From Floridanema aerugineum (lineage in GTDB: Bacteria > Cyanobacteriota > Cyanobacteriia > Cyanobacteriales > Aerosakkonemataceae), in NCBI RefSeq assembly GCF_041929345.1, contig NZ_JBHFNQ010000193.1:7968-71967 (forward strand): a stretch of 64,000 nt of DNA, in the 5' to 3' direction. Each line of letters opens with the position of its first letter. The stretch's first letter is position 1. Below are positions 58,601 to 61,600 of this stretch, piece after piece. Both the position numbers and the translations under genes were made by a program. The notes below the pieces were generated by a model, which was not told the origin of the DNA, ran no database searches, and was given only the letters and a program-made list of their open reading frames with translations.

Positions 58601-61600
58601 CCAATTAAGTTACTGGCAAAATCAACTAATTGGCGCACCAGCAATTTTATCACTTCCCACTGACCGACCTAGAAAAGCGAAACAAACCTTTGTCGGCGCA
58701 CATCAAGAATTCGCCCTGTCTGCTCAACTAAGCGAGAAATTAAACCAACTCAGTCAAGAACAAGGAGTCACTTTGTTTATGACGCTGTTGGCAGCGTTTA
58801 ATACTTTACTCTACCGCTACAGTGGACAAACAGATATTGTGGTAGGTTCACCTATTGCTAACCGGAATAAGAGTGAAATTGAAGGGTTAATTGGCTTTTT
58901 TGTTAATACTTTAGTGCTCAGGACAGACTTATCAAATAATCCGAGTTTCGCTGCTTTGCTCGATCGAGTGCGAGAGGTGTCTTTAGGAGCATACACCCAT
59001 CAGGATTTGCCGTTTGAGATGTTGGTAGAAGCGTTGCAACCAGAACGGGATCTCAGCTATACACCACTGTTCCAGGTGATGTTTGTCCTCCAGAATGCAC
59101 CTTTGTCTTCCGTCGAGTTAGATGGGTTAAAGCTGACTCCTGTAGAGATGGAAAATCCGATCGCCAAATTCGATTTAACTCTCTCAATGGAAAGTACCCC
59201 AGATGGACTGATGGGTTGGTGGGAGTACAACACCGATTTATTTGATGGCAGTACCATTGAGCGCATGATAGGTCATTTTGTCACACTGCTAGAAGGTATT
59301 GTCGCCAATCCGCTTTCCGCCATTTCTCAATTGCCGATGTTAACTTCATCGGAACAGCAACAGTTATTAGTCCAGTGGAACAATACTCAAACTGATTATC
59401 CGGTTGATAAATGTCTGCATCAGTTGTTTGAGGAACAGGTATTAAAGACACCCCAATCAGTAGCAGTGGTGTTTGAGAATCAACGACTGACTTACTCAGA
59501 ATTGAACGATCGATCGAATCAATTAGCCCATTATTTACGCTCTTTGGGTGTGGGTGCAGATGTGCTAGTGGGAATTTGTGTAGAACGATCGTTAGAAATG
59601 ATCGTGGGAATACTTGGTATTCTCAAAGCAGGTGGCGCTTACGTTCCCCTAGACCCAACCTATCCCCAAGACCGCTTAAGCTTTATCTTGGAAGATGCTC
59701 AAATTTCTGTTCTGCTGAGTCAACAGCATCTAGTTGAGAAATTACCCCAGCATCAAGCGCGAGTTATTTACTTAGACAGCGAGTGGGAAACCATTGCTCA
59801 ACATAGCCAGTCAAACCCGCAAGACACTGCAACATCAAGCAACCTAGCATACATTATCTATACTTCTGGTTCTACAGGTCAACCGAAAGGCGTGTTAGTC
59901 AACCACTCAAATGTTGTGCGTTTGTTTGCTGCAACTGACGATTGGTATCGGTTTAACGCTCAAGATGTCTGGACATTATTCCACTCTTATGCGTTTGACT
60001 TCTCAGTGTGGGAGATTTGGGGAGCATTGCTTTATGGTGGAAAACTGGTAGTAGTGCCGTACTTGGTCACACGCGAACCCGAATCCTTCTATAAATTATT
60101 AGTAGAAGAGAAAGTCACAGTTCTCAATCAAACACCTTCGGCATTCCGGCAGTTAATACCCGCTGCACTTTCTGCCGAAACAGAAGGCGATTTGAGATTA
60201 CGCTTGGTGATATTCGGTGGAGAAGCCTTAGAACCGAAGCATTTGCAACCTTGGTTTGAGCGATATGGCGATCAAATGCCCCAATTAGTAAATATGTACG
60301 GGATTACAGAAACCACCGTTCATGTCACCTATCGTCCGTTAAGTATGGCTGATGTCAATGGTACAGCAAGTGTAATTGGTCGTCCGATTCGGGACTTACA
60401 GGTGTATGTACTCGACCAACATTTACAGCCAGTACCAGTAGGAGTTCCCGGCGAGATGTATGTTGGTGGTGCTGGGGTGACACGCGGCTATTTGAATCGG
60501 GATGATCTGACAACAGAACGGTTTATTCGCGATCGCTTTAGCCACAACCCAAATGCGCGACTATATAAAACAGGAGACTTAGCTCGTTATTTACCAAATG
60601 GCGACTTAGAGTATTTAGGGCGCATTGACCAACAAGTGAAAATTCGGGGATTCCGCATCGAATTGGGCGAAATTGAAGCATTATTAGCTTCTCATCCAGC
60701 CGTCAGGGAAAGTGTGGTGGTGGTGAGAGAAGATGTACCGGGCGATAAACGTCTCGTCGCTTACGTGATTCCCAAGTCAGAACAATCTCCCAGCACAGCC
60801 GAACTACGTCGTTTTCTAAAAGCTTTTCTGCCAGAGTACATGGTACCAAGTGCTTTTGTGCAGTTAGATGCTCTACCGCTGACAGCCAACGGTAAACTAG
60901 ACCGAAGTGCATTAAAAGCACCAGACAGCGCTAGACCAGAACTAGAAAATGCCTTTGTTGCGCCGAACACATCAGAAGAAAAAATCTTAGCGGCTGTCTG
61001 GGCTAAAGTTCTCGGTGTAGAACAAGTAGGTATTAATGACAACTTCTTTGCTTTAGGTGGGGATTCGATCCGCAGTATTCAAGTGCTAGCTCTTGCGAAA
61101 GCACAAGGTTTGAATTTCTCTCTGGTGCAGTTATTCCAACATCAAACGATTCATGACTTACTCGCTGAATTGAAAACCCAAGATTGGGAAAGCGAAAAAT
61201 TAGAATTAACCCAACCATTTAGTCTGATTTCGGAAGTAGATAAACAACAGTTACCTGATGGTGTGGAAGATGCTTATCCGCTGGCAAAACTGCAAATGGG
61301 AATGCTTTTCCACAGTGAATACAGCAAAGATAGTGGCATTTATCACGACATTTTTAGTTTCTATCTGAAAACTGGGTTTGATGTTCAATGTTTAAAAGCT
61401 GCATTGCAAGATTTGGTCGATCGCCACGCTGTACTACGAACTTCATTTGAACTGAGTAAGTATAGTATTCCCTTGCAACTAGTTCATCAGCAAGTAGAAG
61501 TTCCTCTGCAAGTTGAAGATTGGTGTCATTTAAATGATTCTGAGCAAGAAGAAGCCTTAACTGCTTGGTTTGAAGCGGAAAAGAAACAGCGTTTTGACTG